NCBI GenBank assembly: GCA_005656395.1
Contig: SRSI01000009.1
Coordinates: 1,302,001 to 1,366,000 of the forward strand
Reading direction: 5' to 3'
DNA: 64,000 nt
DNA from: Strongyloides papillosus
Taxonomy: Eukaryota > Nematoda > Chromadorea > Rhabditida > Strongyloididae
The notes beneath the pieces are model-generated. The model searched no databases. It was not told where the DNA came from and was given only the letters and a program-made list of their open reading frames with translations. Positions 12,106-24,322 of the stretch are shown piece after piece. How positions within the stretch are numbered: the stretch's first letter is position 1; every line of letters starts with the position of its first letter. The translations under genes and the position numbers were made by a program.

Positions 12106-15100
12106 ATGGATCGACAAGATTCTTTAGATACTTCTTTGAACATGGATATTAACAGTAAGTTTTTCTTATGAATATATATTATTTTATATATCTATATATA
12201 CATATGTATATGTATAAATATATATTTTAAAAATTTAACTATTTATATAGTTTTTTTTCTTTTTTATTTTTCAATTTTTTTAGTAAAGTAATTTTAAAGC
12301 ATTTTTCAAATGACCATATTTTTTGACAGGCATTGGGCATCAGAGATGTTAGTGTAATAGGTGTGACCTGTATCATCTAAATAACTGTGACTCCTTTATG
12401 CTAATCACTTTTCTTACATACATAGTATTCACTCATTACTCGCGCATGAGGTTACAATTTATTATTTTTATCATAACAGTAGAGATATGCAATTTTTAAT
12501 TTTGCTTTAAAAAATATTCTCAACTTTAGATCATAATATTAATCAAAAAAAAAATAAAATCATATGTTAATATAATACAGATAAAAAAATTTTTATTGTA
12601 TCAGCGTAGTTACTGGCTTCATATTTTCTTTATTGGCTACATATTCTTTCTTTGATAACTTCTATTGGCGCTATCGATTTATGAATAATGAAATCCAAGT
12701 TTTACACAAAATAGAAAAGAAGAATTTTTAATATATAATAATAATACGATTAATTTAGTTTTTTTTTTGAGTATTTACTTATTCAAAATTTTTGTTATTT
12801 AGATCATTCATTTTTACAATATTACAATATAATTATTTAATTCTCTATTATGATTTGTCATTTATCAATTACAGTTGGAAATATCGTTAAATAAATCATA
12901 ATTTTTTATTAATCCATAATTTTTGAACATTAGCTAGAAATTGTGAGGTTTTTTATATAAGTTTTTATAAAATTTGATTTTATTAATTTCTTTTATTGTG
13001 AAAAATTTTTTTATAATGAGATTAATGTAGAATGTTAATTTATCTCATATTATAAATGTTATATGATGTTTAATAATATGTTAGCTCTAATTTTAAACAA
13101 GTTATTGCTAATGATGCATTTGATTATATCTCCAAGAAACGTTTGTGCATTTGTATGACTTGTTATTACATTAATGGCTTTAAATATGTTAGATTTTTTA
13201 TAAACAAAATAAGTTTGTAATACCTGATTTTTTTGTCCCTAAAAAATTGAAATTAGTTGAAGGTTGATGTGAAAACATTACTACGTTTATAGGCTCAAAA
13301 TGTGGATTATTTATAGACTCACTATATATGTTATATTAATTTGTATGTTAGTTCTAATGTGTATAGAGTCTTAACGTCTGAGCATAGACATAGTTTTGTT
13401 TTGAGCATTTATTAGGGCCGTAAGTCGGTTGCCTACTATAAAGGATATGATAATAGAAATTCGTGTTATCTCTTTTACTTTCCCCAACTATAGATAGTTA
13501 TAATTTTTGCTTTTTATCTAATTGTCATTCATTGGATATTTTAAATGATCAATCAGATATATTTACATTTATTATATATGATAATTAAAAATTTTTATAA
13601 TAATAAAATACTTCTTTTTCAGACGATATATATATGATGAAAGTTCAGGATAGAAGTTTAAAATATATACGTCAATTTCCACCAAATAATGATAGAATTT
13701 TTTACAAAGATCTTGATTTCTTAAACCGCCCAATTGGTGAAGTTAGTATACCATACTACACAGATAAAGTATCAGCATCTTTAACTGGTAAATTAAAAGA
13801 TGCTTTTCCTGCAGTCCTACTTAGTGTTACAAGAAACACAGTACAGGTTTTAAATTTTACAAATCATAAAGTTGAGCTTGTGTCATATGACAATATATGG
13901 TTACGAAGAACATCTAGCGATCAGAAAATTTTCTTAAATCATGAAGATTCTGACCCTTCTAGTGGACATTCATATAACGAAAGTTATATAATAAATGAAA
14001 AAGGTAATAAATTAGAAAGATTATCTAGTGCAAAATGTATGGTTAAAGTTCAAAAATTTATTAAAGAAGACGACTACTTCTTATATCAGGATTTAGACAA
14101 TCTTTTTGCTGTTGTTCAAATTACTAATAAAAATGGACCATTTGTAATTGTAAAAATGAATGATGATGCTGAAAGGCTTATACCAATTAGGAGTGGTCGC
14201 AATTATTCTTTAGAACTTCATCATCAACTTTCTTTAGCTGGATTAGTCAAGAAAGGTGGATACAAGCCAGGAAAAGAAACATTCTTAAATAAAGTACCAA
14301 AATGTGCGTTTTTAAGAAGTAAACATAATTCACATGAATTTTTACGTGGTTATGAACTTGAAGTTATTTGCCCTGATACCAGAGAGCATATCTATATGGG
14401 ATATGTATCAGAAGTCTTCTCTGAAGAACTTTTCAAAGTAACAATTATTAAATATGCAGATAATTCAAAAAATAAAACTATTTTGTGTGATAATGCAAAT
14501 GAGTTTTTACTTCCAAAAAGATTTTGCAGTCGTAACAACTTAAAACTTACTTCTCCATTTGATTCACACAACGGTAATGATTTAAAAAATTTCAAAAAAC
14601 TTCACGGAATTACTGAGCCTGCTCCTAAAAAAACTTTTGCTCAAGTTCAGTGTTATGATAAAATTGAAGAATTTACTCGTATTGAATATTATGATGAAAA
14701 AGGAGAAGTAATGGTTCCAGCTTTAATTGTACGATCAGCTGAAAATGTGGTCTTTCTGATACTTGAAGATAGAGATATGATGAAACCATTAGCTTTTAAT
14801 TGTGGTTCACCATGCATCTTTCCAGTTGGAACTGCTGAAAAATACGGCATTACACTTGTCAAACCTCTAGATAGAGATTATGAGGATACAAGACAACTAA
14901 GACCTGATATCGAGAAAAATTATAAATGTTTTTATGAAAATTTTAATACCAATTCAACTTCCGATTGTAAAGTTGAGAAAATTGAAATTGATAAAGAAAA
15001 TGTAACTTTTTCTGATGTTTACAAAGATATTTCAAAAATTGCTCCAAAATTTTATATTAATCATGAATGTAATCCGGGACCATACTTAAGGAGAAAAGCA

Positions 15101-16153
15101 ATAAAATCCAAGCCTGTCATAAATAATGGCGGACCATTAGCTTCTGTTGTTTATTATATTAATAGACTTCTTATTCAATGTTCTGATTATACTTCAAGAG
15201 TTCGTGTAGCAAATATATTATCTTGTAATGATAAAAATTCTGGAATTATAATGAAAAAGCCAGTGAATAATACTCAAGAAGATGATACAATTCAATATAA
15301 TTCAAAAGGACAAACATATATATGTGAAGCACCATTTACGTCTGAAGAATTTCCTCTTTATTTAAGAAAACTTATGTATAAGTTACAAGCTTGCCCAAAT
15401 TTAATTTCTTTAACAAAACTTGAAGAACCATGCCTTTGTGAGTGTAATAAAGTTGAATCATGGTTTAAATTATATGTTAATAATTTCGTTACATTATCTG
15501 CATCTGAATCTCTTGCTGGACCAGCAAACTCAACAAGAGGTAAAAAAAATGCAAAAAGAAACTATACTAAGGTAGAAAAACGTTCTAATAGTGGTGAATG
15601 TGACAATAAAAAACAAAAACTTGATGATAGAGTTCCCTCAACTTCTAAAGGATCTGTTGATGAAAGAAACTCTTCACATGATTCTCGTGAACCAAGTGAG
15701 GGGAAAATGGTGCCACCAAGATCTAACGGTGTCCCAAGAAAACGTGCAACAACTGTTGACGTTTGTACTACTAAATTACGTCGTAGTGGACGTGTTGCTA
15801 GTAAAAATTCGGATTCAGGCTCTCCATCAAAAACTGCCGACACAACTCCGGAACCATTATCGTCACCTTCAGTTTCACCAAGTGATGATAATAGTCAAGA
15901 ATCTGTTGGTAATAATTCTCGACTTAGTACTCCAATGCATGCAGATTTAGGAGATAAAAAAGTACAAGATATGACTCCTCAAGAATTTGCAGCTCTTATT
16001 ATTGCTGAAGCGTCATTAGATATTAGGGAGAAGGTAGAAAATATTAATATGAATGAATTATTAAAACTGGATATTAGTCAAATAATGAAGCAATTTGATG
16101 TAAAAATGGGTTCAGCTATTAAAATCCAACATATAATTCAAAAAAAGATTTAA
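12106..16153 (+). CDS. Polycomb-type MBT-SLED-SAM protein, Sfmbt/Scm-like
   Basis: Exon 1 (12106-12154, 16 codons plus one base) ends at GTAAGT. Exon 2 (13623-16153) follows a CAG acceptor, in frame, giving about 859 residues. Four degenerate MBT repeats occupy roughly residues 65-430. The best marked are the third (G-Y-E-L-E-V-I-C-P-D) and fourth (I-F-P-V-G-T-A-E-K-Y-G-I-T-L). Residues about 487-630 match the SLED domain of Scm/SFMBT proteins (Y-I-N-H-E-C-N-P-G-P-Y-L, later C-P-N-L-I-S-L). A basic, Ser-rich linker with K/R clusters follows, and a SAM domain ends the protein (M-T-P-Q-E-F to the C-terminus). Family members bind methyl-lysine histones and join Polycomb repressor complexes in the nucleus. 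The 1468-nt first intron is far longer than any other here and may hold regulatory sequence. AATAAA overlaps the stop codon. Architecture is clear; orthology to Sfmbt rather than Scm rests on the four repeats. Confidence 0.82.
12155..13622 (+). other. Long first intron of the MBT/SAM gene
   Basis: The intron is bounded by GTAAGT and TTTTTCAG. It contains an AT dinucleotide-rich stretch (12170-12235) and two less AT-rich pieces (about 12325-12450 and 13340-13460), which are candidates for enhancers or an alternative promoter. I see no coding sequence in it. Confidence 0.55.
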
Positions 16154-16578
16154 TAAAAAATATTGAATTCCACTGTACAATATGCCGGTTTGCTTTAACA
16201 GATCAAATGTTATCCTTCGACTAAATATCTTTCTTAAACGCGGTGCTCTACACTGATATTATGTTAATATACTTTGTTTGATAATACTCAACAATGTTTT
16301 AATTTTTTAATACTTTTATTTTACTCAATTATCGTTCTTTAATTCATCCTTATAAGGATCTTATTGTGATTTAAATTTTACAAATATATATTTTATAAAC
16401 AAATATTTTATGATATTTGTAACAATTTTATATCTTTTACCTAAATAAATTATCATTTTAAGAATATTATATACGAAATTTACTTTTTATTAAAAATATT
16501 TATTCGATAGATATAAATACATTGTTAGTTTTTATATTTTCCCTTATATAAAGATATAAAATTCATATTAAAGTTTCA
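16154..16578. other. Convergent 3' intergenic region
   Basis: This 425-bp gap between the ends of the MBT/SAM gene and the PDZ gene should hold both 3' UTRs. Several AATAAA-like hexamers are present (16152, about 16444). Nothing else is visible. Confidence 0.5.
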
Positions 16579-17505
16579 TCAGCAAAATTTTCTTCTTTTT
16601 TTCTTTGATTTCTTATTTTCAAGAGTTCTTGCTTTTGTTGGTTTCTTAACTTTTTTTAATTTTTTAGACGATGATACATCAGTACCAATGTTATATTGTT
16701 GTGTTTCTTCTTCAAATGTTACAGACGGTACATCATCACCAATTGGATATTCAATAGGTGGATTTTTTATTAAAATTGATTTTACAGGTTTTTCACATCT
16801 ATTATCAGAAAGTATCATTTCATTTTTTACTTTCATTGCAATATCTCTAACATCTGATTTCATTTTTACAGATGCAGGATTGTCTATTCTAGAAGTTAGT
16901 GCTTTGTATGTCCATTCTTTAGCTGTTTCTGAAACTGGTCGTTCAATAATCAAAATTGCTGAGTTGAATTTTCTTAATGTCTTGACTAACTTATCATGAC
17001 ATATATATTTATTACTAACACGAAGTTTGTTGACTGAAACAATGTGGTCACCAATTGATAAACATTTTGCAGCTTCAAAATTTGGTATTACTTTTGTAAC
17101 TAATACTTTAGATTGATAATGTTTTAAATATAAACCCATACATCCAGATTCATTAGAGATATTGAAACGGACACCAAAATAAATATATCCATCTATCATA
17201 TTTAGAAATTGTAACGTTTCTTTATCAATTTCATAAATTGGTATCATATCTTTATGCCTGCAGAGAATTCTTTCAAAATGATATGTTACATTTGTATCTA
17301 ATAAATCTTCCATAATTTCTTCAAACAATTCTATTGTTGAAACAACTTCATCGTTAATTTGAATAAGTTTGTCGCCAAACTTCAAATGGTTACTAAAACA
17401 TTCAGCTACATTTGTAACAAAGAGATGTTGGTTAAACTCAATGTCATCAAACGGTAATTGTTGAACCGTCAAATTAACTGTAAAAACAGTTGTTTCTATA
17501 TCCAT
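16579..17505 (-). CDS. Two-PDZ-domain protein with basic C-terminus
   Basis: A single open frame of 308 codons. Residues about 5-85 and 95-195 each have PDZ character. The second is clearer, with G-D-H-I-V-S-V-N in the position of the usual G-D-x-I-x-x-V-N and a preceding A-A-K-C-L-S. The first has G-D-K-L-I-Q-I-N. The last 30 residues are strongly basic (K-K-L-K-K-V-K-K and K-S-K-K-K-R-R-K), which suggests nuclear localisation or binding to an acidic partner. PDZ domains bind the C-termini of other proteins; the partner is unknown. Nematodes have many small, divergent PDZ proteins and I cannot choose an ortholog. Confidence 0.75.
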   Translation of the reverse strand: MDIETTVFTVNLTVQQLPFDDIEFNQHLFVTNVAECFSNHLKFGDKLIQINDEVVSTIELFEEIMEDLLDTNVTYHFERILCRHKDMIPIYEIDKETLQFLNMIDGYIYFGVRFNISNESGCMGLYLKHYQSKVLVTKVIPNFEAAKCLSIGDHIVSVNKLRVSNKYICHDKLVKTLRKFNSAILIIERPVSETAKEWTYKALTSRIDNPASVKMKSDVRDIAMKVKNEMILSDNRCEKPVKSILIKNPPIEYPIGDDVPSVTFEEETQQYNIGTDVSSSKKLKKVKKPTKARTLENKKSKKKRRKFC

Positions 17506-20485
17506 ATAAATGACTTGTTAAAGATAAAAATAATTGTTTTATTTAGTCATAAAATGTAAATTTTAAAAAAAAAATACATTACGATTTTTATTATATATCA
17601 GATAGCATTTAAAAAAATGTTTTTTTATAATATTATTTAATACCATTTTATAATATTTAGATTATTCGTTAAATACATTTAATATACATTTTTTACACAT
17701 TAATAAGAAAAAATATGAGTTTTTTTTATATTTCTTTAAGAAAAAAGCATATACATATATTATATAATTATCTAAACAATATAAGAGATTATAAATATTA
17801 TATAAGAGTATTTATGTAAGAGCTATTCTCAAGACATTTTTATACACGTTCTACTTTGTAGCACAATCAATTGTTCAGAAAAAAAATTATAATTTGCATT
17901 TTTTGAAGCTTCATGTTTTAGTTTGTAATTATTTATTTTAATTTACATTAAGCATATATGTATAAATATAAGTTTAATTAAAGAACAACAATTATCACAT
18001 ATCATTTATCATCGCCAAGAAAGTTTTGAAAAAATGTAATAAATTAGGTATTGTAATTTTAATTTTTGCATTATGATTTCTGAACAAATGTTACTTAAGA
18101 ATTATGTGTTATAATGTTATTATTATATAAATTGTTATGAGTTATAATTAAAAGTCGTATAATAATATTTTGAGTTAATAAAATAAAATAACTTAGCAAC
18201 CGTTGTCTATAAATATAAAAGCTGATTAAGAACTCTATAAAATATTGTTGAATTTGTTTAACTTATGTTTGAAAATATGTAATTAAATATTGTTTAACCT
18301 GCCATTATGTAGTAAAATATTTTTTTTATATAAATAACTTTTTTACTGCCTAAATTTGCCCTTTCTTTTTAATATTTCAATTTATCAATTATAATTGTTA
18401 ATATTTTGTGCTTAAATTTTACAATATATTTTGTGATAAAGTTGTTTTTAAATTTTTATTTACGCAAGTATCGTTTCAATTCTTACTATGACTACTTAAT
18501 ATATTGATACTTAAACAAATCACATTATTAATTTTTTATTATTTCTACTATCATTTAATCAATACATTTTTTAACTAAAAAATTTAAATAATAATTTTAT
18601 ATATAACTTTTTTTTAAATTAAATAACCTGATACATTAATTGCAATAATTTTGATAACATGAAATATAATTAAAAAAGTTTTATAATTTACTAAATATTC
18701 TGATCTTATAATTTATTACTTTATTTATTTAACAATTTATTATCGAATTTATTTTTTTAAACAAAAACTTAAAAATTATAAATAAAAAGTTATTAAATAG
18801 AGAAAAATTTCCAATAATTACATATTAAAAGCTGACAAAAAGTAGTAACGACCTTAAAAATAAATTATAGCAGATGTCTTTATATTTATAGGATTCAGTT
18901 TATAATTTATAGATAGTTTAAACGACAATTTTTAAAAGTAATTCTACATTATGTGATATTTTCAACTACTGTGGAAGTATTTTTTTTTGTTCCATTATTT
19001 AGGAAATGATCATGTTTTATATTTGTTAAAATTTTAAATATTATTTTTATAAACTTTCATTAAAATCAACTATACAGTTAAAATACTAAATAATAATTAT
19101 AATCATTTGTATAAGAGATTTATATTATATCTTTTAGAGTTTCTAATTTGATGATATATTTTTAATTAGCTTACAATAAGCTTACTGATCTTAATTTAGG
19201 TTTAGCAAACATTATAATATTTAATAATACTTTGAAACTTGTATAACAATTTTATGAATTCGTTATATAAAATAACTAAGAAATAATTAAAAATTTTTTC
19301 TAACACTTTCTTTTATTCTCTAAAAATCCTAAAATTATTCGTATATTTACTTATCGTAGCGAAAATTTATTCCAAACATAAAATGTTTTTAGCAGAAGAT
19401 CATCTGAAATAATATTTATCATAATACAATAACTGAAACATTAAACATTCGATCATAGTGAATAATAGTTGATAAAAAATGTGAAGTTGTTTAACATAAA
19501 TGAATTTATAAATAAAAATTTAATTGTATTAAAATTTTATTTTGTTTATTCTAAAGTGTTTATCAGAAGTGTAATTTAGAATATAATTGTTATAGAAATA
19601 TTTTGTCCATTTTTCTAACAATTGATATATATTATATAACATAAAAAAGTACTGAGGAAAATTTTCCTTTTACACTTCAATAAATTTCTTAATAATTCAC
19701 AAATGTTGTTTATTCATAATTTGTTCTCTCGTATTATTATTTAAAAATTTGTTTTTAATTATCTAATTTGATATTGTTATTTTTGAAAAATAACATCAAA
19801 AGATAGTTTTATAAATAAATTACAAAATAGTTTAAAGATTACGTATCTAGTATTGACACTATATAGCTAAGATAAAAATGATAATATTTTGATCAAAAAG
19901 TCAATTAATTTATTGAACAGCTGATATAAGATCTTTTTGTAAAGCAATGAATTTTATTTAATATTTACACTTTTTTCTTAAATTCCATCAACAAATGCTT
20001 TGTTATTTTAACATATTGAAATACCACCAAATTACACTCTTTAATTGATATAAATTCACAATATTTTTTGTCTGTTTTTTTATAAGGCTACTTTTTTTTA
20101 TTCTATTAATCAATTGAATTATTATAAGTTTATTATAAATAAGAGATCCATATTTCAACAAATTTTATATAAAACTAGGTAGCAGCTACTGTTAATCTCA
20201 TAACTAACACTAGTTTCAAGTACATTTTATTACATCTCAACAACATTTATAGTCATCTCGAAGTTTAATTTAAGAGCCTCTTTAAAATTATATTTCAATT
20301 ACAATAAAAATATTAAATCATAATATATTTATTTTCTGATTTTAGATCTAAACTTGACCTACAGTTTGGCTAGTTTGGTTTTCAAAACTATTTTTATTAC
20401 AAATATAAGCATTAATTACCTATTTTTTTACAAGTTTTATTAAAAATAATTTAAAGTTTGGGCAATGATTTTAACAAGATAAACA
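17506..20485. other. AT-rich intergenic region
   Basis: About 3 kb between the PDZ gene start and the tetraspan gene start, so it holds both promoters. No open frame of any size and no RNA gene were recognised. Confidence 0.5.
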
Positions 20486-21486
20486 ATGGGAAATCATAAT
20501 ACTAGTCCTATAAATAGAACATTATCACCCAATAATAATATTTTAAATGCTCAAACAAATCCTAATAATATTGTTATTACATCACTACAATCAAATATAG
20601 GTACTGCTGAAGAGTTATCAATAACTGATATTGAAAATATTTCACAAGATCCGATGTCTAATTCTATTGAAATTGCCACAATTAATGCAAATTCAGTTGC
20701 TTATCAAAAAAAAATTCTAAAAAATAAAAACTTCAATGGAAAAGGTATAATGAAAAGTCAAAAGCCATTAATATATAGAATACTTTTTTTCGGGTGTTTT
20801 TTATTAACTAAAACTTTTTTTTTAATTTCTATTTTTGAAATTATTTGTATTATTATTACATTAGTGTGGACCATTATTGTTATTTCCTATGGAGAAGAAA
20901 AATATGGCTCATACAATAAGGACTTGAAACAAATTATTCCATATCTATATTATTTTCCACTTACACTTTTGATGGTTAGTTTAATTACATAAATATACTA
21001 TTTTATAGGTGTTTTGGATAATTGCAATATCAGTTTCAATGATTGGAGCTAAATATTTAATACCATATCTTTTCTTGCCAAACATGATAACTTCAATAAT
21101 AGCATCTTTGTCATATCTTGCAATTTTTGTTACTGGCGTTATTAAAGTATCTAATAATTATGATTATCATGCAATCCAGTTTTCATGGCCTATAGGAATT
21201 GTATTAGCAGTGACATTATTATTATTTTTAATTTCTTCATATTTTTTAATATGTAAATGTGTTTGTTTTGCTGATACATTAAGAAAGAGAAAGGTATTTA
21301 TAGAAATAATAATTTAATTTTTATTTATAGACTGTTCAGGTAACTGATGCCATAATAAAAAAAATAAGAAAGCATAACAATTTTGATGATAAAGAAAAAG
21401 AATATGATTCTATTTCAGAAACGTTTAGCACTAAAAGTACTGTTATTGTGTCTGATGAATTTCTCAAACTTCCCAATAAACCATAA
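20486..21486 (+). CDS. Four-transmembrane protein of unknown function
   Basis: Three exons join in phase 0: 20486-20974, 21009-21293 and 21331-21486, with introns of only 34 and 37 nt (GTTAGT..TATAG and GTATTT..TATAG). The 309-residue product has an Asn/Thr/Ser-rich N-terminal tail of about 90 residues. Four hydrophobic segments follow (around F-L-I-S-I-F-E-I-I, the P-L-T-L-L-M/V-F-W-I-I junction, I-A-S-L-S-Y-L-A-I-F and V-L-A-V-T-L-L-L-F). The cytoplasmic tail is charged. The layout resembles the many nematode tetraspan (MARVEL/DUF-type) membrane proteins, but no motif identifies it. The SET-domain gene starts about 200 bp downstream on the same strand, so co-transcription is possible but not shown. 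Confidence 0.75.
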
Positions 21487-21689
21487 AATCTCTATTAAAA
21501 AAATACTCAATTTTTACCGTAAATGATATTGCTTATATTGATACGGGTTACAATTAAATTTGAGGGTGTTTGCTTTTGCTCCGATGAATGATATATTTTG
21601 ATTAAATTATAATTATTAATAGAATGTTACAACATTTTTAATATAAAGTCAATTCAATTCAAATTTTCTTATTGAATAAATAAATATAA

Positions 21690-22577
21690 ATGTTGCTATT
21701 AATTGTGTTTTTCATCTATTTAAAAATGCCTTTACCTTTAAAATATCTTGAAAAAGATAATGTTCTCATTCAAACGCTATATTTGAAAAATTTTCCAGAT
21801 AATTTTGTTTACATTCCTGAAAATACATTTGCACTTACTGATAGTAGTTTAAATATTGGTCATCAAAAAAAATACTCTAGTAGAAAATATGAATCTGTAA
21901 AATGTTCATGTGATAATTCAAAATACTTCACAGATGATTTTAAGCAATTAACACAAGAAGGATATAATTTGATTACAACTTCAGGATATGAACATCCAAT
22001 ATCTAAATGTGATGATAAAAAATGTCGCCTAAAACTAGAAGCGTATTATGAATCAAAAAAGGATAGAAGATTGGAAATTTTTTTTAAAAATCCTACAATA
22101 GGTTGGGGATTAAGAACTTTAGAGTTCATCCCTAAATATTCTTTTATCGGTGAATACGTTGGCTGGTATGAAAAATCTGATGCCTTATTGGAACCATCAG
22201 CCTATATCTTTCAATTTGGCTATGTAAGATTATCATATTATATTTAAATTTAATTTTTTATTTTGTAGACAAATTATAATGTTATATCAGATGCAAGACG
22301 GTTTGGAAATTATACAAGATTTGCTAATCACAGTTGTAATCCCAATGTATTAACTATTGAAGCTAATTGTAAAGGATGGTCGAGTTACAAAAAAAGAAAA
22401 AATGACAAAGGAGAAAGTAAAACAAAATATAAGCACATACCACAAATATGGTTTATTGCAGATCAAGATATTTATCCTGGTGAAGAGTTATTTATAAATT
22501 ATGGAACATCTTATTTTACTAATGTTGATTATAATTGTTTGTGTGGAGAGCCTAATTGTATGGTTAATAACTTATAA
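21690..22577 (+). CDS. SET-domain histone-lysine methyltransferase, SETMAR/SET-23-like
   Basis: Exons 21690-22223 and 22269-22577 join in phase 0 across a 45-nt intron (GTAAGA..TTTTGTAG), giving 280 residues. The SET core is clear. G-W-G-L-R-T-L-E-F-I-P-K followed by G-E-Y-V-G binds S-adenosylmethionine. R-F-A-N-H-S-C-N-P-N (NHSC block at 198-204) and G-E-E-L-F-I-N-Y-G form the pseudoknot and catalytic site. A short post-SET C-L-C-G-E-P-N-C closes it. The G-W-G-L-R-T-L-E-F-I-P-K block is essentially that of SETMAR, so H3 lysine methylation is expected. The pre-SET region keeps only four Cys (K-C-S-C and S-K-C-D-D-K-K-C) instead of the usual nine. The first 12 residues are oddly hydrophobic, so translation may really start at the ATG at 21726. 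Confidence 0.85.
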
Positions 22578-23619
22578 GCAAAAAAACAACAGCAAAAACA
22601 TTACTTTTTCATACAAATAAATTTTCTATTTCAAAAAAATACAAAAATAGATAAATAACAAATACAATAAAGGAATTCAAAACATGAATTTATAGTAAAA
22701 TTATTATATGTATTGCTTTAACTTATTTATTAAATATATTCTCTATTTTGCCTATTAAATTGATGTCGTATTATTAATAAAAAATGTAAAGCCTTCCAGT
22801 TTCAATGAATTTTGAATAATCATAACTTTTTCCTTAAAATAAAATTGCTGTTATTATAACAAATAGCAAACATATATACAAAATAAAAATTGGACATTCA
22901 AGTGCATTGTAATTAAAATTTACAACCATAATTTGTATTTATATGCTTTTATTACTATTTTAAACACTGAGTACTTAGAAAAATTTGTTCAAATTGCAAA
23001 AGTCCGAGTTTACTGAGTATAAATATTCTTTAAAAAAATTTAATCAATTTGCATTCAATTTTATAGAGATACTACTTTTTTGTGGAAGTTAAATTGGAGA
23101 AAAAGAAAAAATTAATATTATAAATGAAATTTGAAAATCATTTTAAATAATGCAAATTCAATAAACAATATTAAATTAATAAAAATACTTTTGAATACAT
23201 TAGTGTCTAATATTTTTTACAATATATTTCTTGTTGTGAGTATTCCATTTTAATTGAACCTTTAGGTGAATTATTATACTAAGTTTAAATTTTATGTTTC
23301 CAAGAAACTTAATATTGACATGGGTGTGATGTTAAAAATTAATTTTATTGTTTTTATAGGGATTCTAAAAGTTTATAAAAATTTAACATATAAAGAAATA
23401 AAAGTTAGCATTCATACTTTAGATATTCTCATAAATTGCCCTTTTATGGTTAAATCATCAATTTTTAAATATTATCATATAAAATATTTCAATAAACTCA
23501 TTATTTGATTTAAACACTATTCCAATAATAATTTAAACGATTTTTTTGTTGTAATCGTAGTTCTTTGTACTATTCTATTTTTCTTTTACTAGAAAAGAAA
23601 TATTAACTTAGTATTATCT
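22578..23619. other. Intergenic region
   Basis: About 1 kb between the SET gene stop and the pyroglutamyl-peptidase start. The 80-codon frame at 23266-23508 starts with GTG and shows no protein features. Nothing else is recognised. Confidence 0.5.
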
Positions 23620-24305
23620 ATGTCTAAAAATAAACCAACTATATTATTAACAGGTTATGGCCCATTTGATCACATAGCAGAAAATCCATCTAAAACAATT
23701 GTTACTGAATTACGTAAAGAATTTGAAAATGATAAACAAAACTTTTTATATCATCTAGAAGCCAAAATACTTCCGGTTTCTTATAAAGCGGTTCATGATG
23801 AAATGAAACAATTTTATCAAAGAGATGATGTATGTATTTTCTAAAAATACATTAAAAAAGATAAATATTTTAGATTGAATATTTTATTCATATTGGTGTA
23901 AATGCAACATCAAAATATATTATTTTTGAAACGGAAGCTGAATCACATGGATATTATTCAGAAGATATTGAAGGGTGTACGCCAGAGAATAATTGTTGCA
24001 TTGTTCATAAAGGAGAAGATCCTCAAACGCTGAAATCAACATTACCTCTACAAAAAATTTGTTCAGAAATGAACGAAACAAATGATTACTATCCAATAAT
24101 GTTAAGCGTTGATCCCGGAAGATTTTTGTGCAGTTATATTTATTATCAATCACTTTATCATACTTCAAAATCAGTGTTTATTCACGTGCCTAACGTAAAA
24201 TTGAATGATGACATACACTTTAACGATATTTTATATACAATCAAAAAAGCCATTGATAATATAATTATTCATGAAGAAAAGGCAAAACACTTACATAAAA
24301 ATTAA
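23620..24305 (+). CDS. Pyroglutamyl-peptidase I (C15 cysteine peptidase)
   Basis: Exons 23620-23829 and 23874-24305 join in phase 0 across a 44-nt intron (GTATGT..ATTTTAG), giving 213 residues, the usual size for the family. The N-terminus has the family start L-L-T-G-Y-G-P-F with N-P-S. The probable catalytic residues are Glu about 89 (in F-E-T-E-A), Cys 156 (G-R-F-L-C-S-Y-I-Y-Y) and His 174 (V-F-I-H-V-P). The enzyme removes N-terminal pyroglutamate from peptides in the cytosol. The gene ends 17 bp from the stop codon of the convergent lipase gene. Confidence 0.93.
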
Positions 24306-24322
24306 ATCTACTTTTTATTATT

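Noticed and set aside
15562..15843. 93-codon minus-strand frame opposite the MBT/SAM gene
   Set aside because: Antisense shadow of the Ser/Lys-rich linker coding sequence.
23266..23508. 80-codon plus-strand frame before the peptidase gene
   Set aside because: GTG start and Lys/Ile/Tyr composition typical of random AT-rich sequence.
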